From JAWLEP01 sp964553045 (GTDB taxonomy: Bacteria > Fermentibacterota > Fermentibacteria > Fermentibacterales > JCC-6), in NCBI GenBank assembly GCA_964553045.1, contig CAZKJG010000020.1, positions 1-56,370 of the forward strand: a stretch of DNA of 56,370 bases, given 5' to 3'. Under the pieces are notes generated by a model. It did no database searches. It saw nothing but the letters and a program-made list of their open reading frames with translations, and was not told the DNA's origin. The translations under genes and the position numbers were made by a program. This document shows, piece after piece, positions 41,772 through 50,404 of this stretch (positions are counted from its first letter, which is position 1; each line of letters starts with the position of its first letter).

Positions 41772-42317
41772 CTACTGACCGGCAGCCAGGTCGAACTCCC
41801 GGCACGCGAGAACCCCGGACTCCCCGAACTCCATCACCGCCGCCCTCTCCAGGTTGCCCTCCATAGGAAACCCTTTACCGGCGCATACCCCGATGGCGCG
41901 GCAGATCTCATCCGGAGCCAGGCCCATGGCCACGGTGCAGTGCGGGACCCAGGCTCCCGGCTCGTAGAGCTTGGAGCGGTTCTCCATGCTCTCCGCCAGA
42001 GAGGCGTACAGGCTGCTGTGAACCCGCATAAACCGCCGGCTCGCCGCCGGAGCCAGGAAGACGACTCCGTTCTCCAGGCCGAAGGTCCCCGCCGCCTGCA
42101 GTGAGACCTCCACCGGGGCAATGGCGCCGGCGAACGACGAGAACCGACGCTCGAAGTCTCCGCCGAGACCCTCGCAGACGGCCAGTGACATGTGCGGCCT
42201 TCCCCCGTCGTCCAGGAGGTTGGAGGATATTCCGATCTCGCCCAGCTCATTCCATATTTGCCGTATTCGCCTCTCCAGGCTACGGTCCGGAAGCAGGCCC
42301 AGAGCGTATCTGACCAT
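41772..42317 (-). CDS. 2H phosphoesterase / 2'-5' RNA ligase-like protein
   Basis: 181 aa from ATG 42317 (GGAGG 4 nt upstream). Two HxS/T motifs define the 2H superfamily: RPHMSLAV in the first half and VPHCTVAM in the second, the expected pair of catalytic His residues, about 90 residues apart. Family enzymes act as cyclic phosphodiesterases or RNA 2'-5' ligases. The first motif uses Ser instead of Thr, which is allowed. Divergent from the tRNA-dihydrouridine synthase with only 58 bp between starts. Confidence 0.85.
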   Translation of the reverse strand: MVRYALGLLPDRSLERRIRQIWNELGEIGISSNLLDDGGRPHMSLAVCEGLGGDFERRFSSFAGAIAPVEVSLQAAGTFGLENGVVFLAPAASRRFMRVHSSLYASLAESMENRSKLYEPGAWVPHCTVAMGLAPDEICRAIGVCAGKGFPMEGNLERAAVMEFGESGVLACREFDLAAGQ

Positions 42318-42363
42318 CAGTCCTCCATTCTCCGCCGGTTCACCGAAGCGTTCCCGCTTCACA

Positions 42364-42369
42364 TATATT
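42364..42369 (+). promoter_or_regulatory. -10-like TATATT directly upstream of the dihydrouridine synthase start
   Basis: TATATT ends 6 nt before ATG 42376. No Shine-Dalgarno is present (TCGGCCC precedes the ATG), so a leaderless mRNA is possible, as at 11621. A weak -35 (TTCACC) lies 19 bp upstream. Confidence 0.4.
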
Positions 42370-42375
42370 CGGCCC

Positions 42376-43350
42376 ATGGATGAGAAATCATTGCCCGAAG
42401 GCTACGCGTCCGGATTCGTCCTGGCCCCCATGGCCGGAATCACCGATTCCGCCATGCGCAGGATATGTCGGAGCCTCGGAGCCACCGCAACCGTCACCGA
42501 GATGGTGTCCGCCGCCGGCCTCTCCCGTCGTTCCGTCAAGACGTCCAGGCGCCTGCTGCATACCGGGGAGGAGCGTCCACTGGGGGTCCAGCTCTTCGGA
42601 CGCAGGCCCCAGGACTTCGAAAGGGCGGCGGGTCTCATTGACGGCCTCGGCTTCGATTTCATAGACATCAACGCCGGCTGCCCCGCGCGTCGGGTGGCCG
42701 CAAAGGGCTCCGGAGCGGGGCTGCTGCGGGACTTCCCCCGCCTGCTGAGAACAGTCGAGGCAACGGCGGAGGCTGCGCACCTGCCGGTGACCGTGAAGGT
42801 TCGGCTGGGATGGTCGCCCGCCGATCCCCTGCCCGAGGGGGCGGCAGAGGCCCTGGCCGCGGCCGGGGCCCGGGCGATTGCCGTGCACGGAAGGTTCCGC
42901 TGCGACCAGTTCTCCGGAGACGTCTGCTGCCGGGGAATACGCCGCGTCGTCGGGTCCTCGCCGGTTCCGGTTCTGGCCAACGGCGACTCTTCCTCTCCGC
43001 AGGCGGTAGTGGATATGATCGAGAGAAGCGGGGCCTCCGGCGCGCTTCTCGGGAGGGGTGCGGCGTCGAATCCCTGGATGTTCCGCGAGCTCGCCGGCCG
43101 GGGCCCCGGCCGGCCGCTTCCGGGTGAGCTCAGGGAGACGGTGAACCGCCAGCTGGAGATGATGCACGAGTACATGGACGAGCCATACGTATACCACGCG
43201 ATGCGGGGCCATCTCTGCCGATACCTGAGGGGCTTCAGGAAGGCATCAGAGGTCAGGGGCCTCGCGGTTCACGTGGAGAGCGACAGCGACGTGGACCGGG
43301 TGCTGCGCAGGGCGGAGGAGATGATGTTCGAGGGAGGGCAGGACCGGTGA
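42376..43350 (+). CDS. tRNA-dihydrouridine synthase (Dus family)
   Basis: 324 aa. FMN enzyme reducing U to dihydrouridine in the D loop. Motifs: FVLAPMAGITDSAMRRICRSLGA, VTEMVSAAGL, VQLFGRRPQDFERAA, FIDINAGCPARRV (Cys is the catalytic acid), and KVRLGW; then AIAVHGRF, ANGDSSSP and GALLGRGAASNPWMF (flavin phosphate). Matches the DusB branch in layout, but the exact target position cannot be told. The start is at ATG 42376, without SD. Its stop overlaps the next gene (GTGA). Confidence 0.94.
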   Translation: MDEKSLPEGYASGFVLAPMAGITDSAMRRICRSLGATATVTEMVSAAGLSRRSVKTSRRLLHTGEERPLGVQLFGRRPQDFERAAGLIDGLGFDFIDINAGCPARRVAAKGSGAGLLRDFPRLLRTVEATAEAAHLPVTVKVRLGWSPADPLPEGAAEALAAAGARAIAVHGRFRCDQFSGDVCCRGIRRVVGSSPVPVLANGDSSSPQAVVDMIERSGASGALLGRGAASNPWMFRELAGRGPGRPLPGELRETVNRQLEMMHEYMDEPYVYHAMRGHLCRYLRGFRKASEVRGLAVHVESDSDVDRVLRRAEEMMFEGGQDR

Positions 43351-44138
43351 TCCGCCGCATCGTAGCCGCCGCCGTCGCCGCGCATCTCCTGCTGCCGGCC
43401 TGCGGCGGGCCGGAGACCGCGGCGATTCCCCAGAGGCCGTCCATCTCCGGGGATGAGGCCAAGTGCCCCTACGTATGGCACACCGATGACGACTGGAGCT
43501 TCCTCGCCTGGGCCGTGATGGGATCCGACGAACATGCGGACGCGCTCTGCCTGGGCTCGGGGTTCGCCCCGGGAACCGCACCCCGGCCCGGCGACACCGT
43601 CATGCTGCCCCTATCTCCCGCCATGGGCTCTTCGCTTCGGGCCCGCCTGGCGGCGGCCAGGCTCGTGCGCAGGGCGACCGAGGCCCGGGAAGCGGACGAC
43701 AGGACCACGGCGTGCTCGCTGCTCCTCGAGGCCCGGCGTGCGGATGCTGAGTGGTCGGTTCCCGTGTACGACCTGGCCCTGATGTACATAGAGGACGGAG
43801 CGCTGGATGCCGCCCGGGATTTGCTGGAGCCGCTTTCGCACAAGTACCGGGTGGCATGGCTTCTCTCCTGGATAGCCTGGAGCCGCGGGCGCATGGACGA
43901 GGCCCTGAAGCACATACAGACCGCCCTGATGGACCCCGACCCCCCTCCGGAGGTTCTGCTGTCGGCCGGCATCATCTACTCCATCCACGGCGACGACTAC
44001 CAGGCCGGGCGGATGTGGAACAGGGTCCTCTCCGATCCGGCGGCGGACAGCCGCCTGAGGCTGCAGGCCCTGCGGTGGGCGCTGGGCGGGTCCCCGGCGC
44101 TCGAATCGCCGGGAAGTTTGCGGGGAGCGGGGAACTGA
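43347..44138 (+). CDS. TPR lipoprotein
   Basis: 263 aa. GTG start 43347 overlapping the dus stop, with AGGGAGGG upstream. Signal peptide IVAAAVAAHLLLPAC, lipobox LPAC at about residue 19. After a Cys-containing N-terminal domain, TPR-like helices occupy about residues 120-240 (WSVPVYDLALMYIEDGALDAARDLLEPLS, then WLLSWIAWSRGRMDEALKHIQTAL, then LLSAGIIYSIHGDDYQAGRMWNRVL). Probably a periplasmic scaffold. Not assigned to a known complex. Confidence 0.8.
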   Translation: MIRRIVAAAVAAHLLLPACGGPETAAIPQRPSISGDEAKCPYVWHTDDDWSFLAWAVMGSDEHADALCLGSGFAPGTAPRPGDTVMLPLSPAMGSSLRARLAAARLVRRATEAREADDRTTACSLLLEARRADAEWSVPVYDLALMYIEDGALDAARDLLEPLSHKYRVAWLLSWIAWSRGRMDEALKHIQTALMDPDPPPEVLLSAGIIYSIHGDDYQAGRMWNRVLSDPAADSRLRLQALRWALGGSPALESPGSLRGAGN

Positions 44139-44199
44139 ATATACTTGGGTACAATGTTTGAAATGTCTGCGTCACGCACCAAAGAATGGGGAGGCGATA

Positions 44200-44856
44200 A
44201 TGTCGATTAATACTTCGGCCAGCATCCTGCGAGTGGCCATCTTCTACGATGGCGGGTACTTCGACGAGGTCAGCAAGTACTACAAGTACGGCCATTCGAG
44301 GCAGTCCCGCATCAACCTGCAGGGGCTTCACGACTTCCTGCGCGACAGAACCGCCCGCATAGAGGGCGGCGACATATCCTTCACCCAGATCATAGCGGCC
44401 CACTACTTCCGCGGCCGGTTCGCGGCCCAGACAGCCATCGACCACGGCAAGGTGGAGGACGAGCGCCGCTTCGACGATGTGCTCATGCACGCCGGAATAA
44501 CCACCCACTACTTTCCGGTCGACGAACAGGGCGGCAGACCGCGGGAACGGGGAATCGACGTATGGCTGTCGCTGGAGGCGTTCGACCTCGCCGTGCACAA
44601 AGAGGTCGACGTGATCGTGCTCATCGCCTGCGACACCGACTACGTACCCCTGGTCCGCAAGCTCAACACCCTGGGCACCAGGGTGATGCTTCTGGCATGG
44701 GACTTCCGGTACGAGTTCGATCTGGGCGGTAAGCACTACATCAAGGAGACCAAGACCAGCTCCCAGCTCATCGACGCCACACCCTACGTCCTGGACATGC
44801 ACAAGATCATCGAGGACGGCCTGGAGGAGGAGATAGCCCCCCTGTTCGTGGACTGA
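44200..44856 (+). CDS. NYN-domain (LabA/DUF88-type) RNase-like protein
   Basis: 218 aa from ATG 44200 (GGGGAGG 5 nt upstream). PIN-like fold: VAIFYDGGYFDEV supplies the first acidic residue, IDVWLSLEAFDLAVHKEVDVIVLIACDTDYVPLVRKL supplies the remaining ones (D...D/E...DxDyvp). This is the NYN arrangement in which four acids bind a metal for RNA cleavage. The C-terminus is acidic. Possible role in RNA degradation or processing; other family members are regulatory. Neighbours are a Dus enzyme and a 2H phosphoesterase. Confidence 0.85.
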   Translation: MSINTSASILRVAIFYDGGYFDEVSKYYKYGHSRQSRINLQGLHDFLRDRTARIEGGDISFTQIIAAHYFRGRFAAQTAIDHGKVEDERRFDDVLMHAGITTHYFPVDEQGGRPRERGIDVWLSLEAFDLAVHKEVDVIVLIACDTDYVPLVRKLNTLGTRVMLLAWDFRYEFDLGGKHYIKETKTSSQLIDATPYVLDMHKIIEDGLEEEIAPLFVD

Positions 44857-44877
44857 GCCGGCGAAATACAGTTAGGG

Positions 44878-44978
44878 GGGCCAGGGCCTTCAGGCGGTCC
44901 GGGGTCGAGGTGTTCCCCGGCTCACGGTTGGCGCCCACCCGAAACCTGTCTGCCTGCTGTTAGAAAGCCTGCTGGCCC
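44878..44978. other. Structured intergenic segment between convergent genes
   Basis: GGGCCAG (44878-44884) plus CAGGC (44891-44895) can pair with GCCTGCTGGCCC (44967-44978), giving a 12-bp stem with a 6-nt bulge. Inside it, CCGGGG/CCCCGG (44899-44904 with 44915-44920) forms a hairpin. It fills the gap between the NYN stop and the DUF202 stop. No known RNA family could be assigned; it may serve as a two-way terminator or be an uncharacterised small RNA. Confidence 0.3.
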
Positions 44979-44983
44979 GGGGC

Positions 44984-45361
44984 CTAGGAAGTATCGTCCT
45001 TCTCTCCGCTCTGCACCGCCCCGCTTCCCGACGGAATCTCGTTCAGCATGGACAGGCACTCGTCCTGGCTGTTCTCCACGAAACGGCGGGTGCGGATGAA
45101 GCGGACCAGGCCCACGACGGCTACCGCGGCGGCCAGCGGCATCAGCGCGTAGCCCAGCACCACCAGCTCGGCCTGGCTGCTCATCAGCTTCACCAGTGTC
45201 ACCCCCGAGACTCCCAGCATGATGGCCGTTCTCACATAGGCCAGAAAGGTCCTCTCGGTGGCCAGGTAGGTTCTGCTTGCGGCCAGCTCGTCCCGCAGCG
45301 GGCCTCTTTCCTCGGTGCTCGCGGCTTCTTCCATCTCCGCCTTCCGTGCGTTCGGTTCCAT
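44984..45361 (-). CDS. DUF202 small membrane protein
   Basis: 125 aa. The conserved DUF202 motif LAxERTFLAYVRTAIMLGVSG is followed by a second helix (LVVLGYALMPLAAAVAVVGLVRFI), giving two or three membrane segments. Members include YidH-like proteins; no function is established for most. N-terminal and C-terminal tails are acidic. Last gene of the - strand operon starting at ddl; 6 nt after the NlpC/P60 gene. Confidence 0.85.
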   Translation of the reverse strand: MEPNARKAEMEEAASTEERGPLRDELAASRTYLATERTFLAYVRTAIMLGVSGVTLVKLMSSQAELVVLGYALMPLAAAVAVVGLVRFIRTRRFVENSQDECLSMLNEIPSGSGAVQSGEKDDTS

Positions 45362-45367
45362 CGGGGC

Positions 45368-45880
45368 TCAGAGCACCCGCCCGGCCTTGACCAGCCGCGT
45401 AGTGTAGTAGGGATGGGCCAGCGACTGCCTGACCACACCCCTGCTGGAGGATGCGTGAACGAAGAATCCGTTTCCCGTGTATATGCCCACGTGGGATATA
45501 CCTCCTCCGGAGGTGTTGAAGAAGAGCAGGTCTCCGTAGCGTATGCCCGACGGTTCCACGTCCCGGGCAGCCGCAGCCTGCCGGCCGGCGGTCCGGGGGA
45601 TGTCAACCCCCACGGATTCGAAGACCGCCTGGGTGAAACCGGAGCAGTCCACCCCGGACCTGCTCTCCCCTCCGTATACGTAGGGGGTGCCCAACCAGCT
45701 CTCTATCTCCCTGTCCAGGCGGTTCTCCCGCGCGTTCCGCGGATTGGAGGGGGCCCGGGAGACCGCCTCCGACAAGTCCGCGCCGCGGCAGGCTATGCCG
45801 CCACCCCTGTAGACCGGCACGGAGCTGCATCCCGCCGTCATGAGCGCCAGGGCGCACAGCAGCGCGGTACGCCTCTTCAC
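45368..45880 (-). CDS. NlpC/P60-family lipoprotein (cell-wall peptidase)
   Basis: 170 aa. Lipobox TAGC (Cys about 18). Catalytic residues visible: SRSGVDCSGFTQAVF (Cys nucleophile), SHVGIYTGNGFFVHASS (His and following polar residue). Length and layout match single-domain lipoproteins of the Spr/NlpC type that cleave peptidoglycan cross-links or D-Glu-linked stem peptides. Starts 6 nt after the nadB stop. Confidence 0.92.
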   Translation of the reverse strand: MKRRTALLCALALMTAGCSSVPVYRGGGIACRGADLSEAVSRAPSNPRNARENRLDREIESWLGTPYVYGGESRSGVDCSGFTQAVFESVGVDIPRTAGRQAAAARDVEPSGIRYGDLLFFNTSGGGISHVGIYTGNGFFVHASSSRGVVRQSLAHPYYTTRLVKAGRVL

Positions 45881-45886
45881 GTTCCC

Positions 45887-47482
45887 TCAGCCCCTCACCA
45901 CCGTGTCCCTGGGTGGCGGAACCGCCTCGGGACAGTCCAGGTTGTAGTGAAGCCCCCTGCTCTCCCTCCGCTGAAGGGCGGACCTGACTATCAGCCGGCA
46001 GACCATGCAGAGGTTTCTCAGCTCCAGAAGCTCAACGGACGGCAGGAGGGTCCAGTAGTCCTCCTCCACCTCCTTCCATATCACGTCCAGCAGCCTCTGT
46101 GCCCTGTAGAGCCTCCTGTCCGTCCTCACTATGCCCACGTAGTCCCACATGACGCTTCTCATGGAGGCCCAGGCGTGATCAACCAGAACGCTCTCCTCCA
46201 GGGGCTCGGCCCGGCCGAAGTACCAGTCCCTCACATCCTGGCCGAAGGGCTCGGGCATGCCTTCGCCCATCGCCCCGGCCGCCATTATCCCCATTGCTCC
46301 AGCCTCCAGCAGGCTGTTGCTGCCCAGCCTGTTGGCGCCGTGGAATCCCGTCGAGGCAGCCTCTCCCACGACGCGCAGTCCGACCATCTCCGTCTTGCCG
46401 TCGGGGTCGGCCACCATGCCGCCCACGCTATAGTGGGCCGCCGGAACGACCGGGATGGGCTGCGACCATGGGAGGATCCCCACGGACACCACCCCCTCGG
46501 TGACCTCCGGGAAGTTCTCGCGCAGGTACTCCTCGCCCAGGTGGGTGGCGTCCAGGACCACGTGGTCATCGCCCAGCCGCTTCATCTCGGAATCAATGGC
46601 CCTGGCCACGACGTCCCTGGGCGCCAGCTCCATCCTCTCCGGATCGTAGTCCCTCATGAAACGCCGTCCCTGGAGGTTCAGCAGCTTCGCACCCTCTCCC
46701 CGCAGGGCCTCGGTGACCAGGAAGTTCCTCTTCTCGGGGTGGTAGAGGCAGGTGGGATGGAACTGAAAGAACTCCATGTTGCGAACCGGCAGCCCGGCGC
46801 GGGCCGCCATGGCGATGCCGTCCCCGGTGGCCGAGTCCTGGTTGGAGGTGTAGCGGTAGACCTTTCCGGCTCCCCCGGTGGCCACCACGGTCTCCCGGGC
46901 CAGCACGGTCTCCACCACTCCCTCGTGCAGCACGTAGGCCCCCAGGCAGCGGTCTCCCCCCGGCTCCAGCAGGGCGGGAACCTCGTGGGAGGCGGTAATC
47001 AGGTTTATGGCAAAGGCCTCCTCCAGGATCTCTATGTTATCCCTCTTTCCGCACTCTTCCAGGAGCACCTCGCTTATGTGCCTGCCTGTGCGGTCGCGGT
47101 AGTGAAGAACCCGTCTTACGCTGTGGCCACCCTCTATGCCGCTCCTTCCTCCGCCCGAACCCTCCAGCCGTACTCCCCACTCCTCCAGACGGCCGATCAG
47201 ACGCGGCCCGGCCTCTATGATCAGCCTGGCCACCTTCTCGTCCACCAGGCCCCCACCGGCCGCCACGGTATCCCGCAGGTGGCTGTCCACGCTGTCATCC
47301 GAACCGGTTGCAGCTGCCACCCCGCCCTGGGCGAGATAGGTGTTACCCGCCGGCACCGAGCGCTTGGTGATCACCAGTACTCTCAGGCTCGAGGGCAGGT
47401 TGAGCGCGCAGCCCAGCCCGGAGAGCCCGGCGCCCACCACCAGAACGTCGCAACGCCTCTGCTCCGAGATCCTCTTCTCCAT
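45887..47482 (-). CDS. nadB: L-aspartate oxidase
   Basis: 531 aa. FAD-dependent first step of de novo NAD synthesis. N-terminal Rossmann motif VLVVGAGLSGLGCALNL, then AQGGVAAATGSDDSVDSHLRDTVAAGGGLVDEKV, the conserved active-site region ...GHSVRRVLHYRDRTGRHI, and the C-terminal helix bundle (LRNLCMVCRLIVRSALQRRESRGLHY). The fumarate/succinate-family catalytic Arg in RRES..GLHY is present. nadA and nadC are not in this window. It is embedded in an envelope operon, between lpxK and an NlpC gene. Confidence 0.95.
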   Translation of the reverse strand: MEKRISEQRRCDVLVVGAGLSGLGCALNLPSSLRVLVITKRSVPAGNTYLAQGGVAAATGSDDSVDSHLRDTVAAGGGLVDEKVARLIIEAGPRLIGRLEEWGVRLEGSGGGRSGIEGGHSVRRVLHYRDRTGRHISEVLLEECGKRDNIEILEEAFAINLITASHEVPALLEPGGDRCLGAYVLHEGVVETVLARETVVATGGAGKVYRYTSNQDSATGDGIAMAARAGLPVRNMEFFQFHPTCLYHPEKRNFLVTEALRGEGAKLLNLQGRRFMRDYDPERMELAPRDVVARAIDSEMKRLGDDHVVLDATHLGEEYLRENFPEVTEGVVSVGILPWSQPIPVVPAAHYSVGGMVADPDGKTEMVGLRVVGEAASTGFHGANRLGSNSLLEAGAMGIMAAGAMGEGMPEPFGQDVRDWYFGRAEPLEESVLVDHAWASMRSVMWDYVGIVRTDRRLYRAQRLLDVIWKEVEEDYWTLLPSVELLELRNLCMVCRLIVRSALQRRESRGLHYNLDCPEAVPPPRDTVVRG

Positions 47483-47489
47483 CAGCTCC

Positions 47490-48572
47490 TCACTCCGCCC
47501 TCGACCTGCGCATCAGCTCCGTTATCTCCGTCAGCATCTCCCGCGCCCCGCGTACCTCCAGGGCCACCGAGAGCGCCAGCACCGGTCGGTCGCCCTCGGG
47601 CATGGCCGCTGCCTTGACCATGTCCTTCTCGGTGGTCACCAGCCAGCCGGCCTCGGCCTTCCCGGCCCTGGCCTGCAGGTATTCCATGTCGGCCCTGCTG
47701 TACCTGTGATGGTCAGGGTACACAACCTTGTCAACGACATCCAGCCCCGCCCGTTCCAGTGTGGACATGAAGCTCTCCGGCCGCCCGATGCCGCAGAAGG
47801 AAAGAACCGGCCCCTCGCTGGCGTGTACCGGCCGCCCATCGCGGTCCCGGAAGCCCGATACCACGGTGGTGCTCTCCGCCCGCTCCGCCTTCCAGTTGTG
47901 CTGCGCGAGCTGCGTTCTCGCCCAGCCGGATGACCTGTCCTCGGGGACTCCGGTTACCCATAGCCAGTGGGCGTGGGAGAGGGCCGAGGGCGGCTCCCGC
48001 AGCGTTCCCGCCGGCAGCAGGCCTCCGCGCCCCAGCGGATGCGAGAAGGCGGCCACCACAACGTCCAGGTCCCGTGCCAGCTTCAGGTGCTGAAATCCGT
48101 CGTCGACCAGTATCACGTCCGGATCGAGCTCGGCCGCCGCCCGGGCGGCAGCGTCCCTCTTGTCCGGACCGGCGTAGACGGCGCAGGTCTCACCCAGCTT
48201 GCGGGCCAGGAGCAGGACCTCGTCGCTGGGCCTCCTGCTTCCCTCTGAACCGCCCTTTATGCGGCGGGGGGGGCCCACTCGACGGGACAGGTCGCGCGCC
48301 ACGACCGCCACCGAGTGGCCCCTTCCGGCCAGCCGCCTGGCCAGCCACACGGTGACCGGGGTCTTGCCGGTGCCTCCCACCTCTATGTTTCCCACGGAGA
48401 CCACCACGGGCCTCAGCCGGGTCGCCGGAAGGAGCTCGGCCTCGTAGAGGGCGCGGCGCAGTACGACGACCCAGCGGTACAGAAGGGACAGAGGCAGCAG
48501 CAGCCATCCCAGCCAGGCCCATGCCCCGTGCCTTTCAGCGACCCGTTCGAAGACACCCTGCAGCCCCCTCAC
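47490..48572 (-). CDS. lpxK: Tetraacyldisaccharide 4'-kinase
   Basis: 360 aa. Phosphorylates the 4' position of lipid A precursor. N-terminal membrane helix (WAWLGWLLLPLSLLYRWVV) is followed by the P-loop SVGNIEVGGTGKTP, LSRRVG(PP), DVILVDDGFQHLKLARDLDVVV (DDGFQH is the LpxK signature) and LSFCGIGRPESF. GTG start 48572 overlaps the stop of the DUF374-WaaA fusion (GTGA). Confidence 0.95.
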   Translation of the reverse strand: MRGLQGVFERVAERHGAWAWLGWLLLPLSLLYRWVVVLRRALYEAELLPATRLRPVVVSVGNIEVGGTGKTPVTVWLARRLAGRGHSVAVVARDLSRRVGPPRRIKGGSEGSRRPSDEVLLLARKLGETCAVYAGPDKRDAAARAAAELDPDVILVDDGFQHLKLARDLDVVVAAFSHPLGRGGLLPAGTLREPPSALSHAHWLWVTGVPEDRSSGWARTQLAQHNWKAERAESTTVVSGFRDRDGRPVHASEGPVLSFCGIGRPESFMSTLERAGLDVVDKVVYPDHHRYSRADMEYLQARAGKAEAGWLVTTEKDMVKAAAMPEGDRPVLALSVALEVRGAREMLTEITELMRRSRAE

Positions 48573-50404
48573 GGCAGTACCGAGGCCTTGCGCAGAGCGG
48601 TCACGAACCGCTCCTCCAATCGGCCCTCCGCCCGGGCCAGGACCTCCCTGATCGCTTCCTCCGAGGGCATTCTTTTCGCCAGCGCCCCTATGGCCTCGGC
48701 CACCGAGTCCGGCCCGTCGGCCACCGCCGCGGCACCCATCTCCCTGGCCATGTCCACCTCCCTCTGGAAGCTCGCGTAGCTGGGCCCCACCACGAAGGGA
48801 ACGCCGTGGGCCATGGGCTCGAGGACGTTATGGCCTCCCAGGTCGGCCAGGGTGCCCCCCACGAAGGCGATCTCCCCCACACCGTACAGGCGGTCGAGGA
48901 TTCCGTGGCAGTCCACAAGAACAGCGTCGCAGTCCCCGGGAAGGCCGCTCCAGCGGCCCACCCGAAAGCCCTCTTCCTCCAGCTCCCCCTGCACCTCGTT
49001 CAGTCGGCCGAGGTGCCTGGGAGCCAGAACGGGCAGGAATCCGCTCCGTCTGCACGCCTTCGCCACCGCCAACTCCTCCCCCGGCCTGGTGGAGCCGGCC
49101 ACCAGCGGCGGTGCCCCCCTCGGAAGCAGCTCCCGCCAGCTCCCGTCGGGGGCCGCCGGCCTGGCCAGCAGCTTGGAGTCTCCCCACACCAGCAGGTGCT
49201 CTCCCCTCACCCCCAGCCGGCGGAACCGCTCCGCCGCCCCCGGTGTGCGCACCAGGACGGCTGCGAATCCGGACAGGATGCCCCCCAGCAGCTTCCGCAG
49301 GGGTCTCAGCCTGGCCAGGCTCCGCCGGGAAAGCCTGCCGTTGACCAGCACACCTGGTACGCCGCTGGCAAGAGCCTGCCGGAGCAGGTTGGGCCAGAGC
49401 TCGGTCTCGGAGAGCACCAGGGCTCTGGGGCGTATCCCGGCCAGGAAACGCCTCGTCCAGACCGGCGAGTCCAGCGGGAGGTAGCTGCCCCGAAAACCGC
49501 TGTCGTCCAGCAGCCGGCGCCCCGCCGGGGTGAAGCATGTGAGGTGCACCGGCACTCCGCGGCGCCGCAACAGCCCTGCCAGGGGCATCAGCCCCTTCAG
49601 CTCCCCCATGGACGAGCCGTGCATCCATACCGGCCTGTCCGAGCGCTCGGGCAGGATGCCCCTTCTCTCATCCCTCTCCCGCTTCGGCCGAAACAGCAGC
49701 GACGCCCACGCCGCGGGCACGGCCATGGTTCCCAGAGCGGAGCAGGCCGCCGCCTGCAGCCTGGGCCCGGGCAGGGCCAGCAGGTCGGCTACCCGGGTGA
49801 CCCTGCGGGTCTCGGCCTCTATCCTGCCGGTGAAAGACTCGACCGCCTCCCTCCCCTCGGTCACCAGCGGCCTGCCCTCCACCACTGCTACCCTGGCGAA
49901 TGGCAGGGTCAGCTGGAACCTGTCCCAGCTCCGAAAGACGATTTTGGGCCAGCCTGCTGTGCTCATGGGAACCACCGGCACCCGTCCCATGAGAGCTATC
50001 TGCGCCGTGCCCCCGCCCATGGTCTCCGCCGGCCCCCGGGGCCCGTCGGGAGTTATGGCGCCGTCCAGACCGCCCCGCAACCTTCGGACCATCTCCCGAA
50101 GCGCCTTCAGGCCGCCCCGGGTGGTGGAACCGCGCACCAGGCCGAATCCGTTGGCGTCTAGTATGTTCGCCACGTACTCCCCGTCGCGGTGAACGCTCAC
50201 CATGACACATATTCCTTCGCCGCGGTGGGTGTATATCAGGGGAAGCTGACGGCCGTGCCAGAAGCAGTAGAGAACGTTCCTGCCCCGGGCCCTGCCCATC
50301 ATTCCGGTGGGGGGCCTCCTGTAGTCTATGCTCCAGCTGCGGCCCAGGAGAGCGATTAGGGGCCGGGCCGCGGACCGGGAGAGCGCCATCGGGTCAGCAC
50401 CCAT
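48569..50404 (-). CDS. waaA: Fusion: DUF374 lysophospholipid-acyltransferase-like domain + 3-deoxy-D-manno-octulosonic acid (Kdo) transferase
   Basis: About 611 aa from ATG 50404. Residues 1-205 are DUF374-like (LPLAT superfamily): CFWHGRQLP around residues 47-55 and AITPDGPRGP at 116-125, with STTRGGLKALREM between. Residues about 215-611 are a complete KdtA/WaaA: membrane-type segment AVPAAWASLLF, RPVWMHGSSMGELKG with likely catalytic Glu268, LSETELWPNLL, VWGDSKLL, PPLVAGSTRPGEE, and AFVGGTLADLGGHNVLEPMAHGVPFVVGP, the donor-site signature. The frame is continuous, without a break. A separate Met at 50389 is an alternate start. Adds Kdo to lipid A precursor; the N-terminal domain may acylate or position it. 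Confidence 0.88.
   Translation of the reverse strand: MGADPMALSRSAARPLIALLGRSWSIDYRRPPTGMMGRARGRNVLYCFWHGRQLPLIYTHRGEGICVMVSVHRDGEYVANILDANGFGLVRGSTTRGGLKALREMVRRLRGGLDGAITPDGPRGPAETMGGGTAQIALMGRVPVVPMSTAGWPKIVFRSWDRFQLTLPFARVAVVEGRPLVTEGREAVESFTGRIEAETRRVTRVADLLALPGPRLQAAACSALGTMAVPAAWASLLFRPKRERDERRGILPERSDRPVWMHGSSMGELKGLMPLAGLLRRRGVPVHLTCFTPAGRRLLDDSGFRGSYLPLDSPVWTRRFLAGIRPRALVLSETELWPNLLRQALASGVPGVLVNGRLSRRSLARLRPLRKLLGGILSGFAAVLVRTPGAAERFRRLGVRGEHLLVWGDSKLLARPAAPDGSWRELLPRGAPPLVAGSTRPGEELAVAKACRRSGFLPVLAPRHLGRLNEVQGELEEEGFRVGRWSGLPGDCDAVLVDCHGILDRLYGVGEIAFVGGTLADLGGHNVLEPMAHGVPFVVGPSYASFQREVDMAREMGAAAVADGPDSVAEAIGALAKRMPSEEAIREVLARAEGRLEERFVTALRKASVLP

Noticed and set aside
44857..44983. 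SRP RNA (4.5S) in the gap after the NYN gene
   Set aside because: The size and closing stem looked promising, but the conserved core (AGGUC...GGAAGGAAGCAG) is absent on both strands.
45413..47617. 734-codon + strand frame opposite nadB and the NlpC gene
   Set aside because: Antisense shadow; nadB motifs on the - strand explain the region fully.
48569..50404. Frameshift or missed stop joining two separate genes (DUF374 and waaA)
   Set aside because: The frame is continuous, the junction (residues 205-255) is like a normal WaaA N-terminus, and composition does not change.
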